Below, piece after piece: positions 35,744 through 47,073 of a DNA stretch of 64,000 nucleotides. Source of the DNA: Epiperipatus broadwayi (taxonomy: Eukaryota > Onychophora > Udeonychophora > Euonychophora > Peripatidae); NCBI GenBank assembly GCA_028023455.1, contig JAQFVV010012510.1:2211420-2275419 (forward strand), read 5' to 3'. Position 1 is the first letter of the stretch. Every line of letters begins with the position of its first letter. Made by a program: the position numbers and the translations under genes. Below the pieces are notes generated by a model. The model was given only the letters and a program-made list of their open reading frames with translations. It was not told where the DNA came from and made no database searches.

Positions 35744-36880
35744 CCTGTAGAGGTCCCTACATTCGCATAAATGAAGCAAAGAAAAGAAAGGGATTGATAA
35801 AGAATTTAACAGTGTTTTCATATAATAAATATGATGTAGTTAGAATTATATGAAAAGGAGCTACAGTAGCAGCGTTAACATATGGTAATGATGCATTATA
35901 TGTTAGTAAAGAGGTATTAAATTACTTAGAAAAAGTTCAAAGAGAAGTAGGAAGACATGCATTGGATGCAGATGTATGGACAGCAAGAAAGGCAATTCAA
36001 GGAGAAATGGAATGGTCAAGTTTTCATATGAAAGATGCAAAAAGTAAAATGAAAATGTTTGGTATTGCAGTTTATGGATAATAAAAAATAGCTAAAATAG
36101 TATTTAATTGGGTTATGAGTAAAGGGCAGGTAACAAGATGGGTGAGAAAGGTAATGCGGTATGCAAAAGATTTGGATAAAGAATTTATATTAGTATATTT
36201 GTACAAAAGATGGGATGATTGTATTAAGAGAATTGTTGAGTGTTGTAGTAGTAAGGAATGGGATAAAAGAATAGATTTATTAATAAAGAATAGGGAGTTA
36301 GAGAGATGGAGAAATAGTATGGAGAGTAAAAAGAGTTTAAATATATATAGAAATAAACAGAATATTAGGTGTGAGTTAATATATGATAATAGTAAGGAAA
36401 GTAGTTTATTATTTAAGGCTCGAACAGGATCTTTAGATACAAGAGAATATACATGTAAATGGGAAAAAATGGGTGATTTATTTTGTAAATTATGTAAAGA
36501 AGAAATTATGTAAAGAAGGAATAGAAAATATTAGGCATTTGTTAATTGAATGTAAATGCTTGAAAACAGAAAGGGTACATATAATGAAGTTGTGGAAAAA
36601 TAAATATGAAAAAAGTGATTATACAGAAAGTAGGTTATTGGTTTTTATGCTGGGTTTGGAAAAAGATAAGGGGGATTTAGATATAAAGGCTGTAGAGTTG
36701 ACAAAGATTATGTTGTGGAAATGGGATGGAGCAGAATATGGGAAAAATTAGACTGGGGAATGTAAAATTAAGTAGCTAACAAGTTTTTCTTGGTATTATT
36801 GCTGAGAGATTCTTGACTTCGTTTAAGGAGTAGCTACAGTACATCACATCACATCACCTCACATCACATACTCTTGAGGT
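35744..36880 (+). mobile_element. Non-LTR retrotransposon family D, copy D1 (RT C-terminal part)
   Basis: The plus-strand frame from about 35760 gives a thumb-like region, GNDALYVSKEVLNYLEKVQR then EVGRHALDADVWTARKAIQG, EMEWSSFHMKDAKSKM. After two stops at 36079, it continues at 36115-36513 with LLFKARTGSLDTREYTCKW and a zinc-knuckle FCKLC. After a frameshift it resumes with ENIRHLLIECKCL and VFMLGLEKDK, ending near 36751. The C-x2-C ... H-x4-C motif at the C-terminus is usual in non-LTR RTs. The 3' end carries an (ACATC)n-like tail at 36840-36870. The copy is 5'-truncated. The clade is not assigned. Related pieces lie at 38275, 44056 and 50900. Confidence 0.75.
36487..36518 (+). repeat. Exact 16-bp tandem duplication breaking the D1 zinc knuckle
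   Basis: AAATTATGTAAAGAAG occurs twice back to back. Sixteen is not a multiple of three, so the duplication shifts the frame exactly between the first two cysteines (CKLC) and the HLLIEC half of the knuckle. Both halves are otherwise well conserved. Confidence 0.95.
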
Positions 36881-36905
36881 TTTACAGCCTTAGTAAATAT
36901 TACAA

Positions 36906-37289
36906 TGGTAAATGAAAATGTAACAATAAATGATCTTCAGTATATATATATTGTATTGAATGAGCATTCATCAGTTGATCCAGATCATCATCTCTTACAC
37001 ACACACACGTAATCAGTGTTTAGTTTATATTAAGATATAAAATCTTCAAACTTTGATAGGCAGCCTTCAATCTTATCCCATTCTCTAACTTCAGTCATCC
37101 ACATCATTGACATTTTGATGATGACATGTTTAAATTAGTTATTGTCATGTCCATGTTGACTATAAGTCACTCTGACCCCTTATATGTAGGACTTTAAGGT
37201 TATTTTAAATACACAGAAGCAGGTTGGATAGCATACAGGCTGAATTTGTAATATTTAAATACAAGAATAGTATATAAACTATTAGGGGT

Positions 37290-37331
<42 letters not shown>

Positions 37332-37706
37332 AGAGTTAGATTGACTTATTGTTAACATGGGTATGACAACAATATTGGAAAAGCAAGGAATTTGAATATG
37401 CCATTATCAGATTTTCAATGATATGGATGGCTGAAGAGTTGAAGAGTGGAGAGGATTGATGTCTGTTCATTAAAGTTCGAAGTTTTCTATCTTAATATAA
37501 ACCAAGCACTGATTATATATGTGTGGGGGAAATGATGATTCGGACCAACTGAGGAAAGCTGGTTTAGCACGAAATAGATATCTTGGAGATCATTTATCTC
37601 TTTCACATGTATGTGGTCATGTCTATCGGTTGCATAAAATAGAATGGGTAACTGAAGGGAGCATGAAAGTCTGGGTTCAAATTCTCTCTAATTATATCTA
37701 TCTTAA
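36906..37706. repeat. Foldback repeat family B, copy B6 (long-armed, near full length)
   Basis: The left arm (about 36906-37200) and right arm (about 37330-37706) are inverted copies with (TA)n at 37293-37325 between them. CATTCATCAGTTGATCCAGA answers TCGGACCAACTGAGGAAAG, CCACATCATTGACATTTTGA answers CAGATTTTCAATGATATGGA, and TGTCCATGTTGACTATAAGT answers TTATTGTTAACATGGGTATG. The arms of about 300-370 bp make this the best template for the family. The right terminus ends GAAAGTCTGGGTTCAAATTC, with a B-box-like word. There is no coding capacity. Confidence 0.8.
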
Positions 37707-38274
37707 GTATATATACTAGTATTTAAATATTAAAATTTAGATTGTTCTTAGATAGAAATATCTTAGCTTTTCTTAAATCTTAAAAAGCTCAAAGCAATTG
37801 GACTTGCCTTACCATTAAAATAAATTAGCTTAATAATCTAAATAGTTTATTTTATATGCCTATAGTATTTGAAATGACAAAAAAAAAAAACCTTGCAAAG
37901 TAACTGTTTAAGTTTGGCGCTTACCAAAAAACAAATTAGAAAAAAAAAACATTTGAAATTTTTTAAAAAACTTGAATCTGGAGAAAATAGCTAGAAACAT
38001 TCAAACAAACAAAATCTTAAACAAAAATAAAGATGACAAGAATAAAGAGGAGGATGTATATTATTTAATAAATAAGAAAAAAAGGGTACTTATAGTTATT
38101 TGGAGGAAGAAACATTATGAACTTTATGAAACAAAGGAGATAGATAAAAAAGTTATAAACAAAGAAGAGAAATGAATGTATTCTCTTAATAAATAATATT
38201 ACTGTGGTATAATTTTCACTACACCATTTTCATGTAAGGTAGGACTGGTGTCTATTCACTGTGTAAGGAAGATA
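37707..38274. other. Unassigned AT-rich stretch with a family C fragment
   Basis: Mostly A-rich sequence including a lysine-rich open frame (37972-38175) without homology. It could be low-complexity remains of family D ORF sequence. At 38203-38265, GTGGTATAATTTTCACTACA and AGGTAGGACTGGTGTCTATT match the C repeat. Confidence 0.4.
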
Positions 38275-38630
38275 TAAAAATATTAGGCATCTGTTGATTG
38301 AATGTAAATGCTTGAATGCAGGAAGGGTACTACAAATAAAAAAGTTATGGGAGAATAAATATGAACAAAATGATTATACAGAAAGTGGGTTATTGGTTTT
38401 TATGTTGGGTTTGGGAAAAGACAAGGGGTATTTAGATATAAAGGCCATAGAGTTGACAAAAATTATGTTGTGGAAATGGGATGGAGCAGATGATGGGAAA
38501 ACTTAGGGTGGGCAATGGAAAGGAAAGGTAAAGTGGCTAACAGGTTTCTTTGGGTATAGCTGCTGATAGATTCCTGACTTCATTTAAGGAGAAGCTACAG
38601 TACATCACATCATGTCACATCACACCTTGA
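38275..38630 (+). mobile_element. Non-LTR family D, copy D2 (3' end)
   Basis: The open frame 38294-38506 (IECKCLNAGRVLQIKKLWEN, ESGLLVFMLGLGKDKG, ELTKIMLWKWDGAD) is collinear with the C-terminus of D1. It is followed by the same 3' UTR words (GATTCCTGACTTCATTTAAG, GCTACAGTACATCACATCA). The copy begins in the middle of the zinc knuckle. The left limit of the segmental duplication, 38452, falls within it. Confidence 0.8.
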
Positions 38631-38764
38631 GGAGAGGTGTAATCATAATCATTTGACCAAAAATGTGAAAAAGTTGTATGATTTCCTAGATGTGCATTTC
38701 ATACTCAACCATCGCCTAATTGTACCAAATCATGATCTTTTACACATACCTTTATAATTGTTTA

Positions 38765-38853
<89 letters not shown>

Positions 38854-39170
38854 CTTATTACAGTTTTAATTGATAAGCATCAAACTTAATGCTCTCATAA
38901 CTTTGACACAAACCACATGATAAAAATGTATTAATAATTTTTATTAGTCATTCATTAGACTAGAGATTATCCATTAAATGAATAATATTTTTGCAGTGTA
39001 ATCTTCACTACACTATGTTCATATAAGGTAAGAACTGGTGTTTTATCCACTTTCTAAGAGAATGGTGTAATGAAAATTACATTACAGAAATATTATTTAT
39101 TAAGTGTTATAATCTCTGGTCTAATGAATGATTACTAAAGATTATTAATATGAATGTATTCTATTTTAAA
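38620..39170. repeat. Foldback repeat C with long (TA)n, duplication copy 1
   Basis: A B-related inner part (GTTGTATGATTTCCTAGATG, TCATACTCAACCATCG) is followed by (TA)n at 38768-38848. Inverted C arms come next: ATTAGTCATTCATTAGACTA with GAGATTATCCATTAAATG at 38945-38990, answered by ATAATCTCTGGTCTAATGAA at 39110-39132. In between, GTAATCTTCACTACACTATG answers GGTGTAATGAAAATTACATT. Confidence 0.7.
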
Positions 39171-39440
39171 ATAGAAAAAATACATTGACTTCAAAAGGGG
39201 GGAGGGATTAAGTGAGTAAATTAAAGAAACTCTGCAAAATGAGATGCTGCTTATAAAATACTTCACATGTTTTAGGTTTCATTCAGAATATGCAACGAGT
39301 GATTCTGATCAAAAATTTTTTTTTTTTTTAAACTGAAGCAATAACACTTTTTTTTTGTATTTATTCCACAATCTATATCTGGGAAAGAAGTAGTTAGTAA
39401 AAAAACAGTAGATGTATGGGTATATACTACAAAAAATTGT

Positions 39441-40200
39441 TTGCTCCTATTAATCTATACAACAGAAAAATTATGTATATATATCAATGAACATCCTAGC
39501 TGCACTGATAAGAAGTTTTCCAGCTGTCTAATGCATCCCACAGACCGACCACCACCTTCACACAGATATTTGTCTTTGCTAGTAAACCAACTTCAAAGCA
39601 TTTATGATCAGGTGTTTTTTTTTTGGGTGTTGGTAGATACACCTATTGGACTATTTATAATATGCTGTACTCAGACATAACTACAGATCCTCAGTCACCC
39701 ATGCTAAATAAGAACAATAGTCGTTTGATGCAGCCATTTAAAAAATGGTCAATGGAAACCAAATTTTTTGACTTTATTTTAAAGGTAAATCTTCATGCTC
39801 TACCTACCTCCTATTTCCTTAAATACCACAGGTTTTATACAAAATTGATGCTGTTTGTTCCTTGTGTCACAGGGAAGAAGAAACACAACATCACCTATTT
39901 CACACCTGCACAGTTCTAAGAAATACTAGAGAAATTATGATTAACACATATAGACAAAATAACATCACACTTGATAACCTAATAGAGACACTCAGTAAAG
40001 GCTCAATACCAGCAGCTCGTGCAGCAACGTTTTGTATATATAGTTTTTGGTGCATCAAATATATTTTCTGTCTTGGAGACTATACCACAAAACACCCAGC
40101 CACATTCTCTAATAAGATCAAACAACTGAAGGTCAGAGATGGCAAAATTGCATACCCAGATATATTTGCTGCAACATGGTCACTATTAAAAACCTGAGAC
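39441..40200 (+). pseudogene. Non-LTR retrotransposon RT C-terminus with zinc knuckle, duplication copy 1
   Basis: Three overlapping frames form one broken protein. 39441-39680 begins LLLIYTTEKLCIYINEHPSC. 39623-39919 contains KVNLHALPTSYFLKY. 39862-40197 contains CSLCHREEETQHHLFHTC and ends in FAATWSLLKT. The C-x2-C-x8-H-x4-C spacing and the LHALPTS region before it match the C-terminal domain after the RT in many LINEs. Two frameshifts break it: one at the T-run near 39615 and one near 39843. A polyadenylation-like AATAAA lies near 40395. The RT domain itself is absent upstream. A cellular gene is unlikely. Confidence 0.75.
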
Positions 40201-41641
40201 AAACCATAACCTCAAAAACAAATTATGACTTTTCTGTAACAAGAACAATGTTTTTTTTTGTTGTTGTTTGTTTTACATATACCCTTTTTAACAATTTTTT
40301 CTGTTTGTTCCAAAGCTATATAGTTTTAAACCATCTATTTTCAACAATGTAATTTTTGGTAAACAATAAATTCATGTAACCTATTTTTGTACAATAAAGT
40401 ATATTATTGAAACGCATAGATATTTTAATAGAAATACATGAGTTATGGATGTTGTGTTGGTCAATATTTTTAAATCCAATATGAGCTTAATTGAGGTACT
40501 TATTTCAAAGTTCAATATAAAACATTTTCTACCTAATAGTTTTTAGAGTGTAAATGTGTATATGTACTGCATAGATTGGGGGATGTACAAGAAAAAAATC
40601 TTTTTAGTTATATATACATATATAAGATATGTTCATATGAATGTTTCCACGAGTGCCGATATAAAAAAACATATTTTGCAGATTCATCCGTGTAAGATTT
40701 TAATTTAAAAACTTCAACGTTTCGACATGAAACGTTGGAGTTTGTAAATTAAAATCTTACACGAATGAACCCGCAAAATACGTTTTTTATATATAAGATG
40801 TTTATGTATTTTTCAACATTGGTGTCTACATTGCAACTGGATTAAAACTGGTAATTTTTCATACAGACAGATGATGCGTAATGTACATTTATTTATGATT
40901 ACTTATCTCTGATCTTTGTGTATGTTAATATACAAACACACATCCACGCACTTGCACACATTATGCACCAGTTGGTCGGAAGGAACTGTAAATTACGACC
41001 AAATGTTACTTCAGTTAATTGCATTAATTTAATGAATTCCTGTTATGTAACGTTTATCCAATGGAATATTAGAAGCATTTTGTATAGACAAATTAAAACT
41101 GCTAAAAGAAACTTGGAAATATTTGCATAAAAAATAACTTCATCTTATAAATTGTGTTATATTTAGAAGTCAGAATTAGGGGGAAAAAAGGAAAAAGTGC
41201 AGATTAAACTCAAGGTTAAAATAAAGCAGATTCTATCTCAAATTTATAGGCAGAAAATTTGATGTATAAGAAGCATTATTTATTTGTATTATTTTTAAAT
41301 TGGTGATGTTAATCTTAAAGACTAAGGTGCAGATAGAATCCATCTGTTTCTTGCTGACAATTTTATTATTAGCAAATTGACTGAAGGGAAATACTGCATT
41401 CTCTACTTTGGTAAATAATAAAATTAATGTAAGACTTTAAAAGTGATACAGAAATCTAAAGACAGAGTTTCACTCTCAAACAGAAGTCGTTAGAAAAATT
41501 GGTGAATTAAAATTACAAAAAGAATACAACTTTTCTGATTGTATTACTTTACACTTTTTTTTGAGGCTTTGATAATAATCCAGAACTCTTACTTGATAAC
41601 AAAAGAAATGAAGAAAATATTGCCATAAAAGTTTAGAGGTT
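40201..41641. other. Duplicated non-coding block with hairpin (copy 1)
   Basis: Includes a likely LINE 3' untranslated region up to about 40420, a hairpin at 40659-40792, and an otherwise unrecognised AT-rich stretch. Short frames here (such as 40918-41130) show no homology. It is mirrored at 47074-48504. Confidence 0.6.
40659..40792. repeat. Long hairpin, duplication copy 1
   Basis: TATAAAAAAACATATTTTGC and GATTCATCCGTGTAAGATTT on the left answer AAATCTTACACGAATGAAC and GCAAAATACGTTTTTTATA on the right. At the tip CAACGTTTCG faces CGAAACGTTG-like sequence (here ATGAAACGTTGG) with almost no loop. Arms are about 65 bp. Confidence 0.85.
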
Positions 41642-41750
41642 GTCAAGCGTTGTTAGCCGAGAGGTCAGTGCAGCCGCCCTTCAAGCAAGCAGTTGATTGC
41701 AGACGGTTGTTGCGGGTTCGCCTCCCACTGTTGCTATGACATATAGAAAA
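41642..41750 (+). mobile_element. tRNA-derived SINE, copy S6 (duplication copy 1)
   Basis: GTCAAGCGTTGTTAGCCGAG, GCAGCCGCCCTTCAAGCAAG, GCGGGTTCGCCTCCCAC and GTTGCTATGACATATAG lead into an A-tail. The 15-bp AAAAGTTTAGAGGTT flanks it at 41627-41641 and 41751-41765. Confidence 0.95.
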
Positions 41751-41929
41751 AAAAGTTTAGAGGTTGCATTTAATGATATGTAATTATTTTTAATAGTTCA
41801 TTTTTACCCTATTGTTTTAATTTGAGTAAAACATAAATTATTAGATTTGGTTTTTATTTAGAGTAATTACTTTTTTATTTTAAAAATCTGTTGTTTTTTT
41901 TCTTTAAATTTTAGATTATTTTATGTAAT

Positions 41930-43033
41930 ATGGCGGAAGTGCAGCATCTACGTCATTGTATGCTGTTTTTGTTTCACCAAAAAAAAGAATGCTACCAGAT
42001 TGCTCCCAAAATCATTTGAATCATTTAAAAACATTTGTCGTCATTTTAATGCCACATTTTTTTATTTAAAAGAAATAGATTTTTCATCTTGGTTAATTTA
42101 AACAGTGACGCACTAAAATTATATGAATTACAGAATGATAAGTCTGTTAAAATATTAGTTCTTAAAGATAGCATTGAATTAGGTGGTGACCATGTAGATA
42201 AAAAGGTTAATGTCCCAATTCAAGAGACTACAGACTAAACTTTTGCCGACGGATTTCCAAGATCTCAAGGATCCTCTAGGGGAAAAAAATCTTTGTGGAA
42301 GCAAAGTACATAATGGTTGTAGTCAATAGTGATGTATTTAAACAAGAGAGTGCTTTAGGTGGTAAAGCTAACAAATGATGAACCAAACAGAATGGAAAAC
42401 AAGGCAGATAGTCTATTCCAGCCTCCTAAAGCTAGAAAGCGCTTAAAGGTGGACTATCAGCCCACAAACAAATTGCTAAAAAACCAACATATTAGGCTAA
42501 GGAATGAGTTGCAATATGGTGCAGCTCTTCCAAATAGCGAAGATGATGATGAATTAGATATGCCATGTAGATCAATGATTCGGGATCACCAAACTAAGAG
42601 AAGGGGTTGGAAGTGTAAATGATCAATAATGGAACAAATTTCAACAGTAGTCAGATGTTCACGATTCACTAGTTTTTAAAGATGATTCTGAAGATGATAT
42701 AGTGAGTTCTGAAGATGGGTCGATAGGTCTGTAAGATGAGATTTTCTTCAGTGATACTTAGTGACTCAAAGTCTATCATTATCTTGAACTGTGTGGTGTT
42801 TTGATGTGTACTTAATCTGATTTTGTTCATCTGGATTATCATAGCATAATGAATAATAGTTGGATAAATGTAAATATACTAATACATACCTTTTCAAACA
42901 ATTCAATCCCTTGCCCCATTTATATGTATAAAACGCCACTGACCTATGTAATAATATATATTCACAACTATACAGATAGTAACTCTTTGTAACTTCAGTT
43001 AAATCTGAATAAAGTTCCCTTTTGGAAAAAAAA
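41930..43033 (+). pseudogene. Polyadenylated pseudogene-like block of unknown origin (duplication copy 1)
   Basis: Begins ATGGCGG and can be read as MAEVQHLRHCMLFLFHQ. After a gap follow IELGGDHVDKKVNVPIQETT, the open piece 42359-42622 (ENKADSLFQPPKARKRLKVD, QHIRLRNEL, RSMIRDHQTKRRGWKCK) and an acidic end near 42740 similar to SSEDG-IGL-DE-FFSDT, then a stop. AATAAA at 43008 is followed by an A-run at 43026-43033. This looks like a reverse-transcribed mRNA-like unit, with several frame breaks. The first block faintly recalls the start of mariner transposases, but the rest does not. No function is assigned. Confidence 0.45.
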
Positions 43034-44055
43034 GTAGAAAAAATTAATGTGATTTACATGATGAGATAGCAACAGAATTGGTTCTCTATAAAAGAGCTAT
43101 CGTTATATTTTATTATATTTTGACAATGTGATTCTAGTTCGCTAAGTGACTTATCACATAAAATTAATCTAACTGGATGTCACATAATATGATGACTTAT
43201 GAATTAAATTGATTAAATTAGTGTCTTAATTCAAAGTCATTAGTAGAAAATTCTCTGGGTAAAAATCTTACTAACTCAAGATCATCAAATTTAATGAATT
43301 TCTATGCTTAAGCTCGATGACTTACTAAGATACATTTGACTCCAAATGAAGAAGATATCAATTTATTTTGAGATATTGATGTAGGTACATATTGCTCTGA
43401 AAACAAAATCAATAATTAATAGATAGTTAATATATAATTGATAAATATAAAAATATATAACATAAAATGATTTGTTAAACAAGCAATGCAAATATATTTA
43501 TATAATAACCATTTTATATATTCACATAATAAAATATTTTAATAAAAATAAATAAATAATTACACAAATCGATAAAAGATGAAGCTAACACTATAATTCA
43601 AATTGCGTACTCGTAATCTAAAAACTTCAATAACTAAATAATTCTTTAATTTAATAGGTTTATTTCAAAGTTTGTTAATGAATAAATTATCGATGAATAG
43701 ATTCTTAATTTATATGGCTTACTTTAAAAAATAATTACTTCAACATATTTTTTTTTCTTCAAAATATCACGACGTTTTGAAATATAATAACGAATATTTA
43801 GTGGAAAAAGTTTTTTCTTCGTTTTATTTTTTATTTATCGTGACATTTTGCTTGGAAATGTTGTACAATTTTAAATTCAAAACGGAAAATACAATTCATG
43901 TGATCTGTGACTCTTATTTTGACAATTCATGTACATTTGTCGAGAGTATATTAACTGACTGTATATTAAAGTTAAATACCTATACAAAATATTGTATTAA
44001 TAGATATATATTAGTAGAGTTAGAAGATAAGGAGTGAATAAATGAGTAATATGTA
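43034..44055. other. Duplicated AT-rich block (copy 1), 5' flank of a D element
   Basis: No domain was found. The open frame at 43777-44037 is AT-rich and is disrupted in copy 2. It is mirrored at about 49913-50899. It may include the 5' untranslated part of family D. Confidence 0.4.
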
Positions 44056-45600
44056 AAAGAGATTTAATTTATAGCAAACAGTAGGGTGTTGAATGTGAGG
44101 GATATTTTTAAAAAGTTTAGAAGCTAATGCAGACATAAAATGATAAAAAGAAATAGCAGTTGAGGAAATGAAAAAAAATATGGAAGAAAGGTTGAATGAA
44201 ATGATAACATTGAGAAGGCTGATTAATATTATGAGGATCTTAAAAATGTTACCAAGAAACGAAAAGAAGTAAATAGAATAGATGAGGAAAAGAGAGGGAG
44301 AGGATACAAGATTTATAATAAATGTATTGATGAATGTTGAAAATAAAATATGAAATATTGAAATATTTAAAGATGAAAAATTTTGTAGAAAAGAATATAA
44401 TAAAAATAGTCTTAAGAAAAGGAAATGATTAAATGTTATAATGACCAACAAAACTGATAGAAATGTAATTTTATCAAAAACTGAAGTTCAAATAATTTGT
44501 TTGCAAAAACATTAGAAAAAAAATCGAGAATAAATGATATAAAATTAAAATTTGGCTAAGGACGGTGGAGAATGGGATTAATAAGAAATGGCAGATTATT
44601 TACGATACATGGTTTTCAGTTTTACATCAGGTTGCAGAGAAATAGTTGGAAAATGAAAAAGGTGTAGGGATATTTAAAAAAAGGGTTAAATAAAATAAAC
44701 TGATACAAAGTGTACAAAATTAGAAATAAGCCATGCAAAAAATATAAAAGCTATTAAAATAAAAGAATTTAAAAAGAAGATAAAATCCCAAGTGAAATAT
44801 GCCCAATAACAAAACAGAGAAAAAATACATAAATTAAAAAAGTTCAAAGTATCACAAATATAAAATTTGTATAGGGAGTTTAGGAAACAGAAAAAAGAAG
44901 AAAGTTTGGAGATATTTATAAGCTAAACAATTTATAGTTATCTTATGAAAATGATGGTAAAGAAAAGAACGAGATTAGAAAATGTTTAATTTTTGAAAGA
45001 CTAAGCGAAAGAATATAAAATTACAAAAGTGAACCAAAAAATAAAGAGATAGAGAATATCAAGTTATAAACAATAGGAAAACAATAAAAGCTAAGAAGAA
45101 AATGAGAAATAAAATATCAAAATGGATAGAAAATCGTGAAAGGAATTGATATTAATAAGAAAAGAATATCTGTTGGCATGTTTTAGTGAAACTGAGGAAA
45201 GATGAAATAAAACTGAAAATTATAAAGTTATTAGAAAAAGAATAATTTTTAAAGATAAAACTAAAAGATAACGGAAAGAACAATATATAAATTCCTACCT
45301 ATATTATTTAAGATAATGTTATGTTATAGATTGAAACAATAGTATTTTGGAAGAAATGCAAAATTGTCTCTTAAAAAATAGAGATTGATTGATAAGGTAT
45401 TTTGACAAAGATTATGTTGAGGAAATGGGATGGAGCAGGTTATGGGAAAACTTAGGGTGGAGAATGGAAAGGGAAGGTAAAGTGGCTAACAGGTTTCTCT
45501 GGGTATAGCTGCTGATGGATTCCTGACTTCATTTAAGGAGAAGCTACAGTACATCACATCATGTCACATCACACCTTGAGGAGAGGTGTAATCATAATCA
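44056..45600 (+). mobile_element. Non-LTR family D, copy D3, internally deleted
   Basis: Starts with GTAGGGTGTTGAATGTGAG and A/G-rich sequence with coiled-coil-like coding potential (ORF1-like). It continues through decayed A-rich frames, including one near 45290-45330 that reads FLPILFKIMLCYRLK, reminiscent of the RPISL region of RTs. From 45402 it is the same 3' end as D1 and D2, with the (ACATC)n tail near 45550-45570. The zinc-knuckle region is missing, so there is an internal deletion before 45402. It occupies the junction between the two duplication copies. Confidence 0.6.
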
Positions 45601-46060
45601 TTTGACCAAAAATGTGAAAAAGTTGTATGATTTCCTAGATGTGCATTTCATACTCAACCATCACCCAATTGTACCAAATCATGATCTTTTAGACATACCT
45701 TTATAATTGTTTAGTGTATATATATATATAGTGACTTATTACAGTTTTAATTGATAAGCATCAAACTTAATGCTCTCATAACTTTGACACAAACCACATG
45801 ATAAAAATGTATTAATAGTTTTTATTAGTCATTCATTGGACTAGAGATTATCCATTAAATGAATAATATTTTTGCAGTGTAATCTTCACTACACTATGTT
45901 CCTATAAGGTAAGAACTGGTGTTTTATCCACTTTCTAAGAGAATGGTGTAATGAAAATTACATTACAGAAATATTATTTATTAAGTGTTATAATCTCTGG
46001 TCTAATGAATGATTACTAAAAATTATTAATATGAATGTATTCTATTTTAAAATAGAAAAA
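45575..46060. repeat. Foldback repeat C, duplication copy 2
   Basis: Same content and order as 38620-39170, but the (TA)n tract is only about 14 bp. The inverted arms (TCATTCATTGGACTAGAGAT and ATAATCTCTGGTCTAATGAA) are preserved. Confidence 0.7.
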
Positions 46061-46318
46061 ATACATTGACTTCAAATAGGGGGAGGGATTAAGTGAGTAA
46101 ATTAAAGAAACTCTGCAAAATGAGATGCTGCTTATAAAATACTTCACATGTTTTAGGCTTCATTCAGAATATGCAACGAGTTATTCTGATCAAAAATATT
46201 TTTTTTTTAAACTGAAGCAATAACACTTTTTTTTGTATTTATTCCACAATCTATATCTGGGAAAGAAGTAGTTAGTAAAAAAAATGTAGAAGTATGGGTA
46301 TATACTACAAAAAATTGT

Positions 46319-47073
46319 TTGCTCCTATTAATCTATACAACAGAAAAATTATGTATATATATCAATGAACATCCTAGCTGCACTGATAAGAAGTTTTCCA
46401 GCTCTCGAATGAATCCCACAGACCGACCACCACATTCACAGGGATATTTGTCTTTGCTCATAAACCAACTTCAAAGCATTTATGATCAGGTGTCTTTTTT
46501 GGGTGTTGGTAGATACACCTATTGGACTATTTATAATATGCTGTACCCAGACATAACTACAGATCCTCACTCATCCATGCTAAATATGAACAATAGTCGT
46601 TTGATGAAGCGATTTAAAAAATGGTCAATGGAACCCAAATTTTTTAACTTTCTTTTAAAGGTAAATCTTCATGCTCTACCTACCTCCTATTTTCTTAAAT
46701 ACCCAGGTTTTATAACAAAATTGATGCTGTTTGTTCCTTATGCTACAGGGAAGAAGAAACACAACATCACCTATTTCACACCTGCACAGCTCTAACAAAT
46801 ACCCGAGAAATTATGATTATCACATATAGACAAAATAACATCACACTTGATAACCTACTAGAAACACTCAGTAAAGACTCAATACCAGCAACTCGTGCAG
46901 CAACATTTTGTATATATAGTTTCTGGTGCACCAAATATACTTTCTGCCTTGGAGACTATACCACAAAACACCCAGCCACATTCTCTAATAAGCTCAAACA
47001 ACTGAAGGCCACAGATGGCAAAATTGCATGCCCAAATATATTTGCTGCTACATGGTCACTATTAAAAACCTGA
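46319..47073 (+). pseudogene. Non-LTR retrotransposon RT C-terminus, duplication copy 2
   Basis: The counterpart of 39441-40200. Here the first two pieces are still one frame of 158 codons (46319-46795), because the T-run is shorter, so the first frameshift is private to copy 1. The frameshift before the zinc knuckle is present in both. The knuckle reads CSLCYREEETQHHLFHTC in the shifted frame, and the last part (46813-47073) again ends IFAATWSLLKT. The element was therefore already broken before the duplication. Confidence 0.75.

Larger units (their letters stand above)
38452..44270 (+). repeat. Segmental duplication, copy 1 (about 5.8 kb)
   Basis: From GTTGACAAAAATTATGTTG at 38452 to GAAAAGAAGT at 44270 this block is collinear, in direct orientation, with 45402-51133. 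Shared landmarks in order are the D 3' end, C foldback, LINE C-terminal pseudogene, hairpin, SINE with identical target-site duplication, polyadenylated pseudogene, and start of a D element. Long stretches are nearly identical (for example 40620-40960 against 47480-47820), with scattered substitutions and small indels. The offset falls from 6950 to about 6863, mostly because the (TA)n tract at 38768-38848 is longer here. Confidence 0.95.

Noticed and set aside
43777-44451. 86- and 143-codon frames in the duplicated block
   Set aside because: The first is broken in the second duplicate. The second is the antisense of an A-rich D-family ORF1-like region. Neither shows a domain.
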